NCBI RefSeq assembly: GCF_002443255.2
Contig: NW_019211455.1
Coordinates: 11,130,503 to 11,194,502, forward strand
DNA length: 64,000 nucleotides
From: Varroa destructor
Taxonomy: Eukaryota; Arthropoda; Arachnida; Mesostigmata; Varroidae
Direction of reading: 5' to 3'
Shown here: positions 24,524 through 36,264 of the stretch, in pieces
How the letters are laid out: the number at the start of each line of letters is the position of its first letter
Position numbering within the stretch: the stretch's first letter is position 1
Notes under the pieces: model-generated
What the model was told of the DNA's origin: nothing
What the model saw: only the letters and a program-made list of their open reading frames with translations
Databases searched by the model: none
Made by a program: the position numbers and the translations under genes

Positions 24524-24599
24524 GTTAGCCTTGATCAGACTGTGAAAGAAGGGACAAATAGCTGTAGTTATGGCAGTCAAACAAAGTCGGTACACAAAG
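24524..24599 (+). CDS. Candidate internal exon 1 of a three-exon chain, unknown protein
   Basis: The exon follows an acceptor (CAACAG|GT at 24523, after a T-rich tract at 24485-24505) and ends at AAAG|GTACGT (GT at 24600). It is 76 bases long and open in phase 0, giving 25 polar residues and one base G that completes a Gly codon with the next exon at 25130. Only this frame is free of stops. The polar, Lys/Ser/Thr-rich composition differs from the Ile/Phe/Tyr-rich translations of neighbouring AT-rich DNA. The upstream exon is not established; the phase-0 exons ending at 9530 or 10075 would be compatible. Confidence 0.35.
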
Positions 24600-25129
24600 G
24601 TACGTCAATTTAATAGTGTCTTTTTCGGCAAAGATTATGTCTCTAGTATACCTATTTTTGCAAGCGAACTCTTCCTTTTCGTTGAAGAAAAACCCACTTG
24701 CCTATTCGAAATTTAGTTATTGTTTTTAGTTTTTATTATCAACCATATCAAATAGAGGTTGATATATACGACAGAGGCTTAGACCATGGAAAAACAATAG
24801 GAAAGTACGATTGATAGGGCAAATATAGCTTCTGTTACTAGTGGGCAAATGCAACTATATATTTATTCTATTATAGTTTACCATAATACGTATGGCATCT
24901 CGGTTGTGTCCTTTTCATGTTTCAACCGGTATGAAATAATAGGCTTCATCAATGTGTGCGCCCTTTATGATATTCTATAAACTCATAGACTAGATGACTG
25001 GTTTTTGGTTATAATAGCTTTTGTTTTGTCGTAGCAAAAGTCCATTTATAATTGACTTTTAAAAATACGAAGGGGTACAGATGCTGAGGTCACGTAAGTT
25101 AAACAACTTAATATACCGCAAGTCTGCAG

Positions 25130-25275
25130 GTACGGTGCCAAATCTATACCGCTGTAACAAGAAGGGAGAGGCTGACCCCAGTGAAAAGCACGGATGTACG
25201 TTGTGCAAAGATGACCTACAACATGAAAGTGATATTGGTTTGCCAGTAAAGCAACAACCCATAATACAACAAATG
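25130..25275 (+). CDS. Candidate internal exon 2 of the chain, Cys- and Lys-rich segment
   Basis: An acceptor CTGCAG|GT at 25129 and donor AAATG|GTAAGC (GT at 25276) bound 146 bases. Two bases complete the Gly codon split from 24599, then 48 codons run open and end in phase 0. The segment is markedly hydrophilic, with many Lys, Glu, Asp and Gln, and has a CTLCKDDL motif, one Cys-x2-Cys pair as in half a zinc site, with an earlier lone Cys. Its GC content is visibly above the flanks. The - strand is also open here, but its translation is hydrophobic and less protein-like. I do not recognise a family. Confidence 0.38.
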
Positions 25276-25433
25276 GTAAGCGTTTGCTTTCCAATCTACT
25301 AACGGGGAAACCTATTTCTGCACTTGAAGATATCCTATCTATATTTATTTAATATCAAATAAATCGCTATCTTTCGTCCATATCCATACTAATAAATATG
25401 CCGAATAGACAATAGATAAGCTGTTTTTTGCAG

Positions 25434-25529
25434 TTTTTACAAGGGCTTCTTATAAAGGCGGAACGTCATTCTGATTTCGTGAATAAGAGTAAAATTATAT
25501 TGATTTTAAAAACCAATATCTATATATGA
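25434..25529 (+). CDS. Candidate terminal exon of the chain
   Basis: A strong acceptor, CTGTTTTTTGCAG, ends at 25433, with a branch-like TACTAAT near 25387-25393. In phase 0, continuous with the exon ending at 25275, the frame gives 31 residues and then TGA at 25527-25529. A weak donor at 25489 (AAGA|GTAAAA) could end it earlier. The intron before it would be 158 bases. No AATAAA was found close downstream, which weakens the terminal-exon reading. Confidence 0.3.
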   Translation, partial: FLQGLLIKAERHSDFVNKSKIILILKTNIYI

Positions 25530-25817
25530 TATATATACCAATTGAGATTACTATGATACATGTCTATATAGCTCAGCTTATTCGGGCACGCATTATTACC
25601 CAGTAGGGAACTACGGAACGCAAAAAAAGACATGAAAAAACAGCATTGAAATTTTTCAGTAAACGATAAACTTCCCAACGGTTACGCTTTTTTAGTTCAA
25701 GTTTGTAACTGCGTATTCTCCCGTCAAATTTGGCACCGCTATGACGGTTCCTCAACTTCTAGACCGATTTGTCGTCGAATCAAGTTTTGACCTAGGCCAC
25801 GTCATGCTTTCCTTCAG

Positions 25818-26138
25818 CGAATTTTATTCACAGTAGCAGTCCATTTAGCGCATCTGTCTTACCATCATTGTCTAGTCCCAGCCGTTTCTCTAGCCATCCG
25901 CGAATGCGATGGCGCGTCAAGCGACGTTTGCCAACTGCCCACATTCGTGCCCTCTAGCACGCCTGTATATTGCTTCCCGGATTGTAATTGTCTGCTTCTA
26001 GAACGCTACGCTGACGCTGCAACTACTACTGTGACTACCGGTACCTACGGCGGGTTTTCTGCCATTTGGGCTGGTTCTTCTGCTAGCGCTATTCGCTGTC
26101 CACTTTTGTCCCAAAAGTGGGTCGAACAGCGCTTTTGA
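25818..26138 (+). CDS. Open segment after a strong acceptor, unknown
   Basis: GCTTTCCTTCAG ends at 25817, and the following phase-0 frame stays open for 106 codons to a TGA at 26136-26138. It has about eight cysteines, with a Cys-Phe-Pro-Asp-Cys-Asn-Cys cluster near residues 58-64, then a Thr-rich run. It could be a terminal exon or simply GC-rich open DNA. It is compatible in phase with the exon ending at 25275, as an alternative to 25434. A strong inverted repeat lies within its last third. Confidence 0.2.
   Translation, partial: RILFTVAVHLAHLSYHHCLVPAVSLAIRECDGASSDVCQLPTFVPSSTPVYCFPDCNCLLLERYADAATTTVTTGTYGGFSAIWAGSSASAIRCPLLSQKWVEQRF
26094..26131. repeat. Compound inverted repeat (9-bp inner and 6-bp outer stem)
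   Basis: CCACTTTTG at 26100-26108 pairs exactly with CAAAAGTGG at 26112-26120 across a TCC loop. The outer CGCTGT at 26094-26099 pairs with ACAGCG at 26126-26131 across a five-base bulge. Two nested perfect stems suggest a selected fold or an old palindrome. Confidence 0.65.
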
Positions 26139-26549
26139 GGTCCTTTTCTTGACCGTAGTCGCTTACTCGTTGTTGGTTTTCCTGCAGCTGAAGCAGCTGT
26201 CGTCACCGTTACGACAACCGGCACTGCCAGTACGATTTTATTTGTGACCTAGTCAACCTGCCCCGAGGCAGAACGCATACGCGCAGGTTAAATGAACTAA
26301 CACAGCCCTAGCAAACCAGAGATGAGGCTATAAGTGTGAATTGCGACAGTAGTAGCAGCATCGGGCGATCGACAAGATTTGACCTACCCAACACAGCGGT
26401 GCGACCTACCCTGACCTACCGTAAGGCGGAATGTCCGGCCGAGAGTGAGGCAATGCTGCTTCGCTCTGCCTCGACTTGTGCCTATCCATACGACTTCATC
26501 GTAGCCCTGTTGTCTATTACCGTCGCTAGTTGGCCCGAGGGACAATCTG

Positions 26550-26575
26550 TCGTAGGCTAAGGGCTTGGCCTACGA
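26550..26575. repeat. Inverted repeat, 8-bp stem with 10-nt loop
   Basis: TCGTAGGC and its exact complement GCCTACGA flank TAAGGGCTTG in a GC-rich segment. No T tract follows directly. Confidence 0.6.
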
Positions 26576-27893
26576 TGCCATCTCTACAACACTAATAGCA
26601 GCCAAAGCAGGTAGCAGCTTCGCCGGCGCAATTGCTCAAGGGCTTAGCGAGAGGCCAGTATCTATCGGTATATAGCCGCCCTTGCAACTTTCAGCTCTCG
26701 CATCATGTTTCCCGCCCTAGTAGCACTCTCTCACTTTCTGCCCTTTCTACCGTTAAACGAGTTTAGGTCCTTAGCCTGCTGATTACTTATTGAGACTTAC
26801 ACCAGACTACTCCTTCTGCTTGCAACAACAATAGCAGTAACAATATAACAAGCAAAAATAACTCGATTTTGCTAACATAACGTTATATTGAAGTCTGCTA
26901 CAGTTTTGAACAGAAAAAATAACGAGCAATTTATTTGAGTAAGTAGCATTGCACAGAGGTCGATGTAGCTAGAATTTTAACGGGAAAAAATCTTCCCAAA
27001 GATATTTTATTTGTAACTGCCATTGTGGAATTTTAATAGTTGACATCATTTGATGGTATCTATTGTTGGCAATTGGGCAGGGTTAAATAGGTGGCTTTGC
27101 AGATCTTTTGCATCCCTTAGCACCCCTACTAGGGCCTGTTGTTCACGAGTTAGCTGGATGGTCAAACATGGAAAAGTTTTTAAAAATTTACCTTGTTTCG
27201 TAAGTGAAACGAACGATGTTAATAGGTATTTCGTAAAACTGTATAGCCTCACATGGATCTAATACGGATAACCCGACCTTGCGACATATACATCTTGTGA
27301 TCAATATATTTGTTTATACAATTCGTACCATAAGCGGATATTTACATTGAATAATAAAGAAAAATTGATCATGACAGATCGGTTTTTCTATTTCAAACGT
27401 CATCGAATCTGAACTATATCCGGAACTGGAGTTTGTGAAAAATGTAGCTAAAACGCTTTAGCCGTAATGGACGAACGCTGATACGTGCAACAAATATCGT
27501 GTATACATATACATACATACATATATATTGGAACGAACGCTGAAAACACGTAGTATGTCATATTCTTCAGCACTCATTATTACATGTTGAAACTTGACGT
27601 TAGCAAGTTGAAAGACCTAGTTAGCGGATAACGTGTTTGTCAGTTTTTCTTTCTGCTTGATTTCGAGGATGACAAACAAAGATGTCTATCGTTTTGCTTT
27701 CAACCTGAACATGCGCGATACTTGGTTATCTATTACGAGCGATGATTTTAGAAGCCATATCTGTTGCTTTAATTATTTGGCTCATGACAATTTGAGATTA
27801 GATACGACGAGAAGAGAATGAACGATCGCCGACAGCAGATCTAATTGTTTTTGATGCAGAATGTAACTGTTTGATGAGTTTACCGTTATCGAT

Positions 27894-27906
27894 GTTGCCC
27901 GGCAAC
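27894..27906. repeat. GTTGCC-C-GGCAAC palindrome, RFX-like half-sites
   Basis: Two perfect inverted half-sites, GTTGCC and GGCAAC, are separated by one base. RFX-family X-boxes are inverted repeats of this kind, usually spaced by about two bases. Binding is inference. Confidence 0.3.
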
Positions 27907-29903
27907 AACAACCTTACGTAGCTCACGTCGTGGACACGTCAGACCTCACAATAAAGCGATCCCGCTCGTACCGATTGCCTTTGGTCCTATTCGAACGACG
28001 CATGCCAATGCAAGCTTTAGGCCAACTATTTATATTCTTCACTTACCCCACTGGTGGTGCCACATATATCGAACTAGATTAAATTAGGGCTCGGGTTTAC
28101 TCTCGTTCCGTTATAGCTGTACGTTTGTTTCAAATGGACTATCCATTGCGGCCCGTCAATTTATTCTACTCGAATCATCTCAAAATAATTCGATAAAAAA
28201 GATAGCTTATTTTTTTCTACGCGAGTGATTAATACTAATATAATATACACACATCGAATGTGGCTTGCTTTTGAGTTGCCAGTTATGGCGTTGGCGGAGC
28301 CTGGACCCAAACCTTCTTCAGCCGAAGGTCGAGCCGTCCAGTTGACCGCGTTAGTGATTCGGGCTTTGGTAGATCGAGCGATCAGTAACCCACAGTATTG
28401 ACGTTTCATCATATTGTTTAGAGTATTGCGTGGAGCGGGAAAGACGAGGTTTTGATTAATCTAAGGACAAATACATTGGTCGACATCGATATGGCGAACG
28501 TATGCATAGCAGGTTGCTGAAATTCGGATAGCTAGATTCAGGACTGGGCAGTTGTATGAGTTCGAAATTGGGCCTTTTTTTCCCATTAGTGTCGAATGTT
28601 CATCGGCATTCATTCGACGAAATGTACATATATTAACACGGAAAAAGGCACCATGTCTTATTCCCATACGGCACCTGTTATTAACGATTCGTGCTGACAT
28701 TTTGCTAGCTTTCGAACTGTATGAACACATACTTATGTATAATTTACGCTATTGCATATGCCCTATCTACATGTAAACATAGTGGTTTTACATTACGCAA
28801 ATTTGTATTGTAAAAGCTGTCCAGTGTCAAGACGATACGTATGGCGTTCAGTTAAATGTAAACTTATCATTGTCTCTTAACGTACACCGATTGTACTGGT
28901 CGCGGAAATGTGCAGCTTCACAACGCTACCTAACGCTACTCGATAGCCATCTTTAAACAGATGCAAAACAGATCATGGCGGTACCTCAATGTATATATTC
29001 TTTCCGCACTTGAAGCATCCTAACGTTAAAGAGCTTGCAGAAGGAATAAAAGTAACTAGTAATTTCATATGGCCTATTTATTCAAACTACAAGGATAAAA
29101 ATAGCGCGAACCAATATATCCATGTCTATGCAATTATTCATTTACGAAGCACAACATTTTTCAGTACATAGCCTTTTGTGTATGTTTTCTTTCCTGAAAT
29201 GATGTTTTGGATTTGGTATTGGAAACATTTAGTTTAACAAGCCCAGCTGCTTTTCGAGTCTTCATTAGGTACCCATAGTTTGTCCTTATCTGCTAATACA
29301 AGCCCGAGAGCTTAACCCTACACAGGAAACTCTATGTCGTAAACGAATACGGTAGAAATCTTGCGGGTGCAATCGATGGAGTCAATTTGTCTGCCGAAGC
29401 TCTAGCGTAGAAAAGGACAAACCAAGAATCAGACGTCGCGTGGGAGCGGCTGATTCTCGAAAGAGTGGACTCGGTGAATGGAGCAGGCGCTGGTATGCGT
29501 CCTCAACTTGCGCCCCTCGAATTCCGCAACTTCCCAGCGGCATGGAAGCCAACTCGCCTACTAGGAAGTGTAAGTTCCTGAACGTCCCAGCTATCTACCC
29601 TTTAGAGCAATAGGCAACGTGATTAACTGTTTAAATGTCTCCTGTAATTGCTGCTCATACAGGTACAATGATCAACAGTTCTCAGACATGACTGCAGAAA
29701 GAGACGCACTCCCGCCGATTCGCACGGTCTTGAAACATTTTGACTCTGTGATATCGAGAAATCAAGTTTTCTAAAGTTTTGTTTCCATGCGTTTACTGCT
29801 GGCCATTATGCTGAGGTAATTCAAAATCATATTTCAATTTATGCAACCAATAATGACATAATGTAACTAGAATCCAAGGTGAATTTGTTAGAGAAGAAAC
29901 ACA

Positions 29904-29927
29904 AAATATCTATATTGATAGATATTT
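29904..29927. repeat. Inverted repeat, 10-bp stem with 4-nt loop
   Basis: AAATATCTAT pairs with ATAGATATTT across ATTG. The match is perfect over ten pairs, though the AT-rich background makes such palindromes more likely. Confidence 0.6.
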
Positions 29928-32900
29928 CGGTATGACGACTATCTTGCTTGCTTGTCGCCAGTTTGTAGAAAATATATGGAAAAGTCCAGATCATATGTTA
30001 AAAGTAAGAAAAAAACAGAACGGTACGGACAAAAAAGTATCTCATCTGAAGTTAGAACTAAGAAAATACTTTATGTTACAGTTTACTAATAATGCCCTAT
30101 TTGTTTAGACGTAAAGTTGAACCGGATAAATTAGACAGTTGAAACTCTTTGAAATGATGTTAAAACGGTACGTGTTTAAGATAATTCTTAATTAACCATA
30201 AAAAAATCTTATTTTATTGAAAAACATACTTTTGAGGATTTGTGACATCCTTGACCATATAATACATATTTTATTAATTAGAAATGTATTACTAGGAAAA
30301 AGGAAAAAAAAACAGTGTTCTTTTGCAGAACTGAAAGATGAATAGTTCATCTAAAGAATTCAGGTCGATATGAAGGTGTAAGACTGACCTGCCAGTTTAC
30401 ATCATATTTTATATTAGGCGATGTTACAGACGAATCCGACGGACTTGAGCTGAATCACTTTCAAATTAGGTTAAAACAACGAATTTTTAATGTATGCGAG
30501 AACTTTACTTCTTATCCACTCGTCCCAGCGCTCTGACAGCCTATGGACAACCGTAATTTCTCGATATATAGATTCTCGAAGTAAATCGACAGTGGAATAT
30601 GCTTGCCCACCGGTTGCCCTCGTTAGAGCATGGAAAGCCCCGTAATGTAGTTCAGATCGGGAGGACGCCCATTGCAAGTGTTGTCCTCACTTCACGTACG
30701 AACGTACACGACACTGTCATCGAACTCGATACAAGACGACGCTATTCTTTTGCATGGGCCTTCTCCGGCCGGCGGTGGAGGTTGGATATGCGTCGTCTAT
30801 GGCAGCCGTACGCTCCCAGCGGGATTTTTGTTGAGTAAACTTCCGCGAATTATCCATAGGATCTATTACAAACATTACCAGTTTGCCTGGAGTCAATTCA
30901 TGGGGCACCAATTACCCACCACTTTCCGCATATTTAGTAGTCAAATAATAACACATAATGACACCTATATACATGTGAAATGCCAGTTTTTATCGACCAG
31001 GTACTTAGGCTTTAAATTAAAGTGCGACAATGCGTGCTTGTCCTTCGGGTCCCGACATTTGGTCACCTGCTCGCTAATCTTCAACACTGCAGTCTTCGCT
31101 TTTGAAACGCCTGCATCATTCACGTACTACACTTTCGCCCAAGGCCTCCGTACCTAATATCTTCATTGATCTTGGATGCTTTTCTACAGCGCTATGGTCT
31201 TCAAGAATCAAAAGTTTAATTATGAAGTGTTCTTTTCAAGGCGAGGAGATGTTCCTGCCTTGTATTCGTTTTTGCTGGGGTGAACTCAACCGGTTTTTAC
31301 TGACAAGTTTCTAGAAGACCAGCCAAATCTGATCTCTTAGCGGCTTGTAGCTGAGAAGTTATTTAAGCGTAAACTTTGCCAGAGTTACTTGTGCGAACCT
31401 TATGTACATATAGGGTAAATATCTCAAATTCAAAGAAACTTTGGCTGGCTGCTTTTTATACCGGATATACGTTTACCTGCCCTCTTTGGTATCGGAATAA
31501 AGCCAATTTTGTTTTAGATTCAAATAGCAACCTTATAACGATTAGATAAGACAAAGTGTCACTATTTGACTGAAAATCAGCTATTATCCAATCCAAATAA
31601 CCGTTTCAGAAGGAAGAATACCGGATCCTGACTGGGTTGTCCCGACAGACTCAAAACGTTAGTAGTCTATTTGAGACAGATTGCTCTTTTTAGCTCTTCT
31701 GCACCGTTTAAATTTTTCAATTGACAGTTTAGATCTGTTACATTTTTGGTTAATTTATTGTATGTAACGTACGTAATAAACATTTAATGACGGCAATGTC
31801 ACTTGATACACGGTTACTATTCGTAAAAAATCACTTGCGGACCGAAGAAAGAATATTCTGAAAGTAACTAATTTATGATAGGCCCAGAATTGTAGCTAGC
31901 TATAATATTTTTAACATATGAAAACGATTTCGTTCAACTACCTGTCTGCCTGTACCGTCTAGATCAATTAGTAAGGGTCCGTATCTAGACGCCTCACCTC
32001 ATACATATTGCGTTCGGCTGACCTTCCTGTCAAATATTTTCGATGGAAGAATATCGTTAGCTTTCAGATTCTCAAAATAGAGTTGATTGGGACGGCAGAT
32101 GAAAATGATTAACCATCAAGCTTTAGTACAAGGCCACACCGAAGCTGTGCAACCTTACGGCCACCTTCGATCTAAGCCCGATGTAACCTAAATATAATCT
32201 TTGCTATAGACCTGATCCCATTGTCACACTGTGATCGATTGATCGAGACGTCTCCCAGTCGTGGACACAAAGCTGATACTATTCAACTTCAAAAAAAAGA
32301 AGGCCGATAACTAAAACGTACCGCCATAGGACCCCGTTTCGAAAAACGTTTGGCTTTCGATGACTCCCAAACGTCGAGCAATAGATTAACCAAACATCAC
32401 TCTAACACAAAATATTTCAAAGTCGTTTGCAGACTCATCACTGAGGTATTTTTACTGGTATTTCACAGCCGATAGACTTCAACAATGTGCGGTAACCGCA
32501 CATACTCTAAATGCAATTACTAGTGGACGAAAAGGATAAAGTTTTCTTGAAGCGTAATCCCTGCCCAAAGCATGATCCCCCCGGCCCAATCACAAATAGC
32601 GATATTTTAAACCAGTCAACCTGTGTACGTATGTTTATGCATAGTACTTTGACTAGAAGAGCGTTTTCTTAAATGGAAAGTTCTCATGAGATTATCCAAT
32701 GTCAATTAGTACAGCTTGTACTGGAATTCATCGGGCTTGAATAATGCAGCGAAAACGCCTTTTTTTGGCAGCACCTTCAATAGCAACAAGGATTAGCTTT
32801 CTCAGCTTACCACCCAATGCGACTAAAGTCTATCCGTTTCGCTCGGCTCAGCAGGTTACCCCAGCTTCCCTGGACCGAACAAGTGTTAATCCACTTCGCG

Positions 32901-33399
32901 AATCGGTCCTAGAGGCCAACATCTACCCCGCGCCACGGCTCTACATCCCCAAATCGCCTTTGCTATAATATAAGGCACTAGAACATCTTAACAATGACAT
33001 GATCATTCTGCTAAACAAACAGGGATCTACGAATCCGCGCGCCACGAGTATGCCTTTCGATATTTGCTAGAGACACTGAAACCATTTCGTGACGTTTATC
33101 ATTTGAGATATCGTCAGGAAGTATTTAAAATCCTCGTTACATGACTGTGTTTAGAAGGAAGGCAGTTTTTTTTTTCTTTTTTTGCCCTTTAACAAACACT
33201 CGATCATCAAGCAGAGCACATTCTTAATAGTAATCTTACCTAATAACTTAATTGCTACTTGGTGTTTGTATGCGACTCCGCTGCTTGTTGAACTAGCTTT
33301 TCAACAGGGTGCTACGTCCGGATACTTGCCTCACCTCGAAAAACACACGTTTCTAGAGCACATAAGAAACACCATCGACACGACGTAATAGACAGCTGT

Positions 33400-33931
33400 A
33401 GTAGCTGTAAGCCCATCGTGGCATCGGAGAGGGCAAATGCATGGCGAAAGCAAGCTAGCGGAACTTCATTATTCTCAGTTCGTGCGCTCGTTCATTCGAA
33501 TGCTTCTTCCAGACGAGAGCGCAGATATTATGTTTTGAGCCTGCGCACTGCACCTGTTGCTATCATTTATTGTTGTTAAAAAGCGCATTTTGAGCACGTA
33601 TGCCTTCACCGGGCGGACGGCCCGATCTTCTCGCCCCCTGACGACGTCATACTGTATCTAACTGATCTGTGGCAACAGCGTTCGTTCCTTTGTTCTTTTT
33701 TCCCGCTTCGCACTCTGGTGCAACACGCTTATACATCTGAATAAGACTGTTGTACCGTTCTGCCAGCCAATAGCTCACATCAGCAAACGTCCGCTAGGGT
33801 GCGATTGTAAGATCGGCGAGTGTTTGTGTTTCTTAACCTATCTATGGCAACACGTGTGAGCGTCGTGTTTGCCATTAGTTCGTTATTTACGGATGCGTTA
33901 TACTGAAATGTCAAAAGGCGTGTGACTTCAG
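33400..33931 (+). promoter_or_regulatory. GC-richer island directly upstream of a candidate coding segment
   Basis: A local rise in G, C and CpG between AT-rich flanks, including a GACGTCA element at 33643-33649 (a CRE/bZIP-like core). It lies just before the open segment that starts near 33932 and could hold its promoter or an upstream exon. There is no clear TATA box. Confidence 0.25.
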
Positions 33932-34372
33932 CTCAGAAAAGGTAACGACAGTTCAACAGATGAACAGCCACAACCAGCCACTATTTCCAAGGCTACTAGT
34001 ATACCTATTAAAATAGGCGGGATCATTTTGATAGTTTTACAAATTGAGAATTTGCATTTCTTGTCAGCCTACTGTCAAAAAATAAACAATTGTCAAACAA
34101 CAAACGACAAAAAGCAAAAACAACTAATCAATGCTGAAAAAATAGATCATCACCGTAGATCTGAGTCTCGATTGGAATTAGTAAGAAAGGAATTGACCGA
34201 CAAATTGCTTAATTGTATATCATTTGTGACAGACAATATAACTGATGGCAGGCATCATGAGGTCGTCGAACTGGTACGATTTAACGAACTAAGGAACCGA
34301 TTACTGAATTGTATTAACAGAAAAAGTTGTTTTTACCCTGTATCATTCTGGAAAATTATTATTCTCGACTAG
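33932..34372 (+). CDS. Candidate coding segment with an internal 31-residue repeat
   Basis: After a CTTCAG acceptor (33931) the frame is open for 146 codons to TAG at 34370-34372. It has no ATG, so it would be a terminal or internal exon or a gene remnant; a second acceptor, TTTCTTGTCAG, lies at 34067. A polar, Ser/Thr/Gln/Pro-rich start (to about residue 25) is followed by a hydrophobic patch, then a Lys/Asn/Gln-rich linker. Two repeats, 93 bases apart, read ELVR.ELxxxLLNCI (codons from 34175 and 34268). Of eleven identical residues, six use different synonymous codons, a sign of selection on protein. Leu spacing suggests amphipathic helices. No family is recognised. Confidence 0.4.
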   Translation, partial: LRKGNDSSTDEQPQPATISKATSIPIKIGGIILIVLQIENLHFLSAYCQKINNCQTTNDKKQKQLINAEKIDHHRRSESRLELVRKELTDKLLNCISFVTDNITDGRHHEVVELVRFNELRNRLLNCINRKSCFYPVSFWKIIILD

Positions 34373-35344
34373 TCAACAGCTCTATATAGTGCTCTTTATA
34401 GGGCTGTTTGTGGCAAAGAGAACGAATTTTGACCTGACCTAATATACCCAGAGGGTTACCTTTGGACAATTTGTGCTGAGAAGATGATCTTTTGTATAGA
34501 CTGACCGAAAAGGATAGGCCTGTTTCGATTCAATCAAGGCCTTGTTCGTCCTGCTTAGCTTGCCAGTGTCGGCACAAGTCCTTTGAAGTCAAATCAGAAT
34601 GGTGGTTCCGATATAGTTATTTTCAAAAACATACCCTATATATAAACCTAAACGACACAAACCAGACTGAAGCAATACATTGGGCGTCCTTTCAGTTATT
34701 CATGATAAGCTGCTTCCAGTCGAAATGTTTTGAGAAGATCTTTGTTGTCGGGGTAGCCTGGACGGAATGACTTGTATAGAGCTCCATATGCCCAACAAAA
34801 CTGTTCGCAGATAGGATCCTCTGTTCTGTCTGTCTGCCTAAATGTACTAAACATTTAACTGTTTTTCTTCGGCCGTAATCGACGACCGAAATTCCACCAT
34901 GCCAACATGGTTAAACACGTCGCAAATCGAAAACTATCTTTCACTAAATTCTTTAAGATTCCTGAAAAACCTTAAAGCCCGAAGGAAGCAGTCTTTTAAT
35001 ATGTTCATGTATATTGTACAGATGTAACCTTTTCAGACTTTTCATAAGTTTTTGTTACCCCCAGTATGTTGATGAGGCTATCCTTAGCAATGGCGAAGCT
35101 TTCGGGAGTGTGCGTATTTTACTATCTATCTAGCACTGATCGCGGTAATGCTCATGCCCAGTGAGAATCTTGTACATTTTTTTTTCTTTAGTCAAAATAG
35201 TACCCGTGTAGTACCTCGAACGCAGTCATTCTTGCTGATAGCTTTTCGAACAATCTTCCATTTATAGCTTGAAATAAATACTAGTCTGTTTCAACTTTTT
35301 GTTGGTACTGTCAATTGCAATGATTTCTCTTCAAGTTGTAAGTG

Positions 35345-35356
35345 ATATATATATAT
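35345..35356 (+). repeat. (AT)6 short microsatellite
   Basis: Six AT units in AT-rich DNA. Confidence 0.8.
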
Positions 35357-35507
35357 TCATCTGGAAAGTTAAATTGAACACTTACGTTTGTGTCTCACAC
35401 AGCGTATAGCCATGAACACGTCAACCCGCAAGGCTATATATAAGTGATTTACGGTCCTTGCAATGATGTAGCACTGATGTGTGTGTATCTCTATCTCCTA
35501 CACATAG

Positions 35508-35597
35508 GTACAGGCGAATCGGTGTGGGTTCGAAACCAAACATAGACAAATACACTTCCTCATATGCTGGAAAGGACGAGTCAACGACAAACACCAG
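35508..35597 (+). CDS. Candidate 90-base internal exon
   Basis: An acceptor with a pyrimidine tract (CTATCTCCTACACATAG, ending 35507) and a donor ACCAG|GTATAA (GT at 35598) bound exactly 90 bases. Two frames are open. The one starting at 35509 is polar and rich in Lys, Ser, Thr and Gly, and looks more protein-like. The phase-0 frame is also open, but is Cys/Trp/His-rich. GC content is higher than the flanks. Since 90 is a multiple of three, skipping would preserve frame. A GGTTCGAAACC inside it resembles a Pol III box B, but no matching box A was found at the right distance. Confidence 0.3.
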
Positions 35598-36264
35598 GTA
35601 TAATACTCAAGATCTTCGTCTAAGCTTCCTGATCGACTATAATTTTATCACGGAAATATTATAAATGCCTAATTTCAGAGAGCTTTTACAAGGTCGTTGG
35701 ATTTCAGAAAATTCTAAGCTGCTCTTTAGGAATAGAATGAACATTAGCCTAGGTTCACCAGATACCAATCAATTGCCGCTTCCCAGATAGTTGAATCAGT
35801 TCAGGGTTGGACATCGAGGTTGAATTGAACTGCGAAGCTTTTGATTGTGTACGCTTCAGCATTGCAAAAGCACTGAATAAAGTTGGCCATAGGCTTCTTC
35901 AACCTCAGTCTAGACAATCTGCCTTCGAAGTACATGCTCGGCTACTTACCCTTATGATCAAGTCAGCAATACTGTTGAGGGTATAATGTTATATTCTTCG
36001 GATGTTACCGAAGTTTCCAGACCATTTGGTTTTGCATGTTTGTTCTCATATTGAGAATGTCATTCGCTAACGTTTTAAATATCTATAGAAGGGTCTTGTG
36101 ATCACGAACGAGCTGATGTAGTTGCATTGATATTTCTCAAGTGCAGTCATCCGTACAAGAGGCCATTGATGATATAGCTAAATGGTGCTAAGATAGTTTA
36201 ACAGCACAATCTGTGAGTGGAATATATCTTCTTAATCGACCCTTGGCCTATTGTCCCTTCACAG

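Larger units (their letters stand above)
26800..33400. other. AT-rich stretch with no supported gene
   Basis: Long AT-rich DNA with dense stops and a TA/CATA-rich patch at about 27505-27531. Open frames reach 161 codons (30672-31157), but that frame has a poly-Gly run and no start or splice support, and the - strand is open in the same place. It holds two notable palindromes (27894 and 29904). It is most likely intron or intergenic. Confidence 0.5.

Noticed and set aside
30672..31157. 161-codon open frame on +
   Set aside because: Contains a Gly run, lacks a convincing start or splice context, and overlaps a competing - strand frame (30911-30717).
34021..34043. Similarity to the bantam microRNA (GATCATTTTGA)
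   Set aside because: Only the seed-like part matches and there is no opposing arm to form a hairpin.
35461..35550. tRNA-like box B (GGTTCGAAACC)
   Set aside because: No box A at the correct distance and no cloverleaf stems; the bases fit better as part of the candidate exon at 35508.
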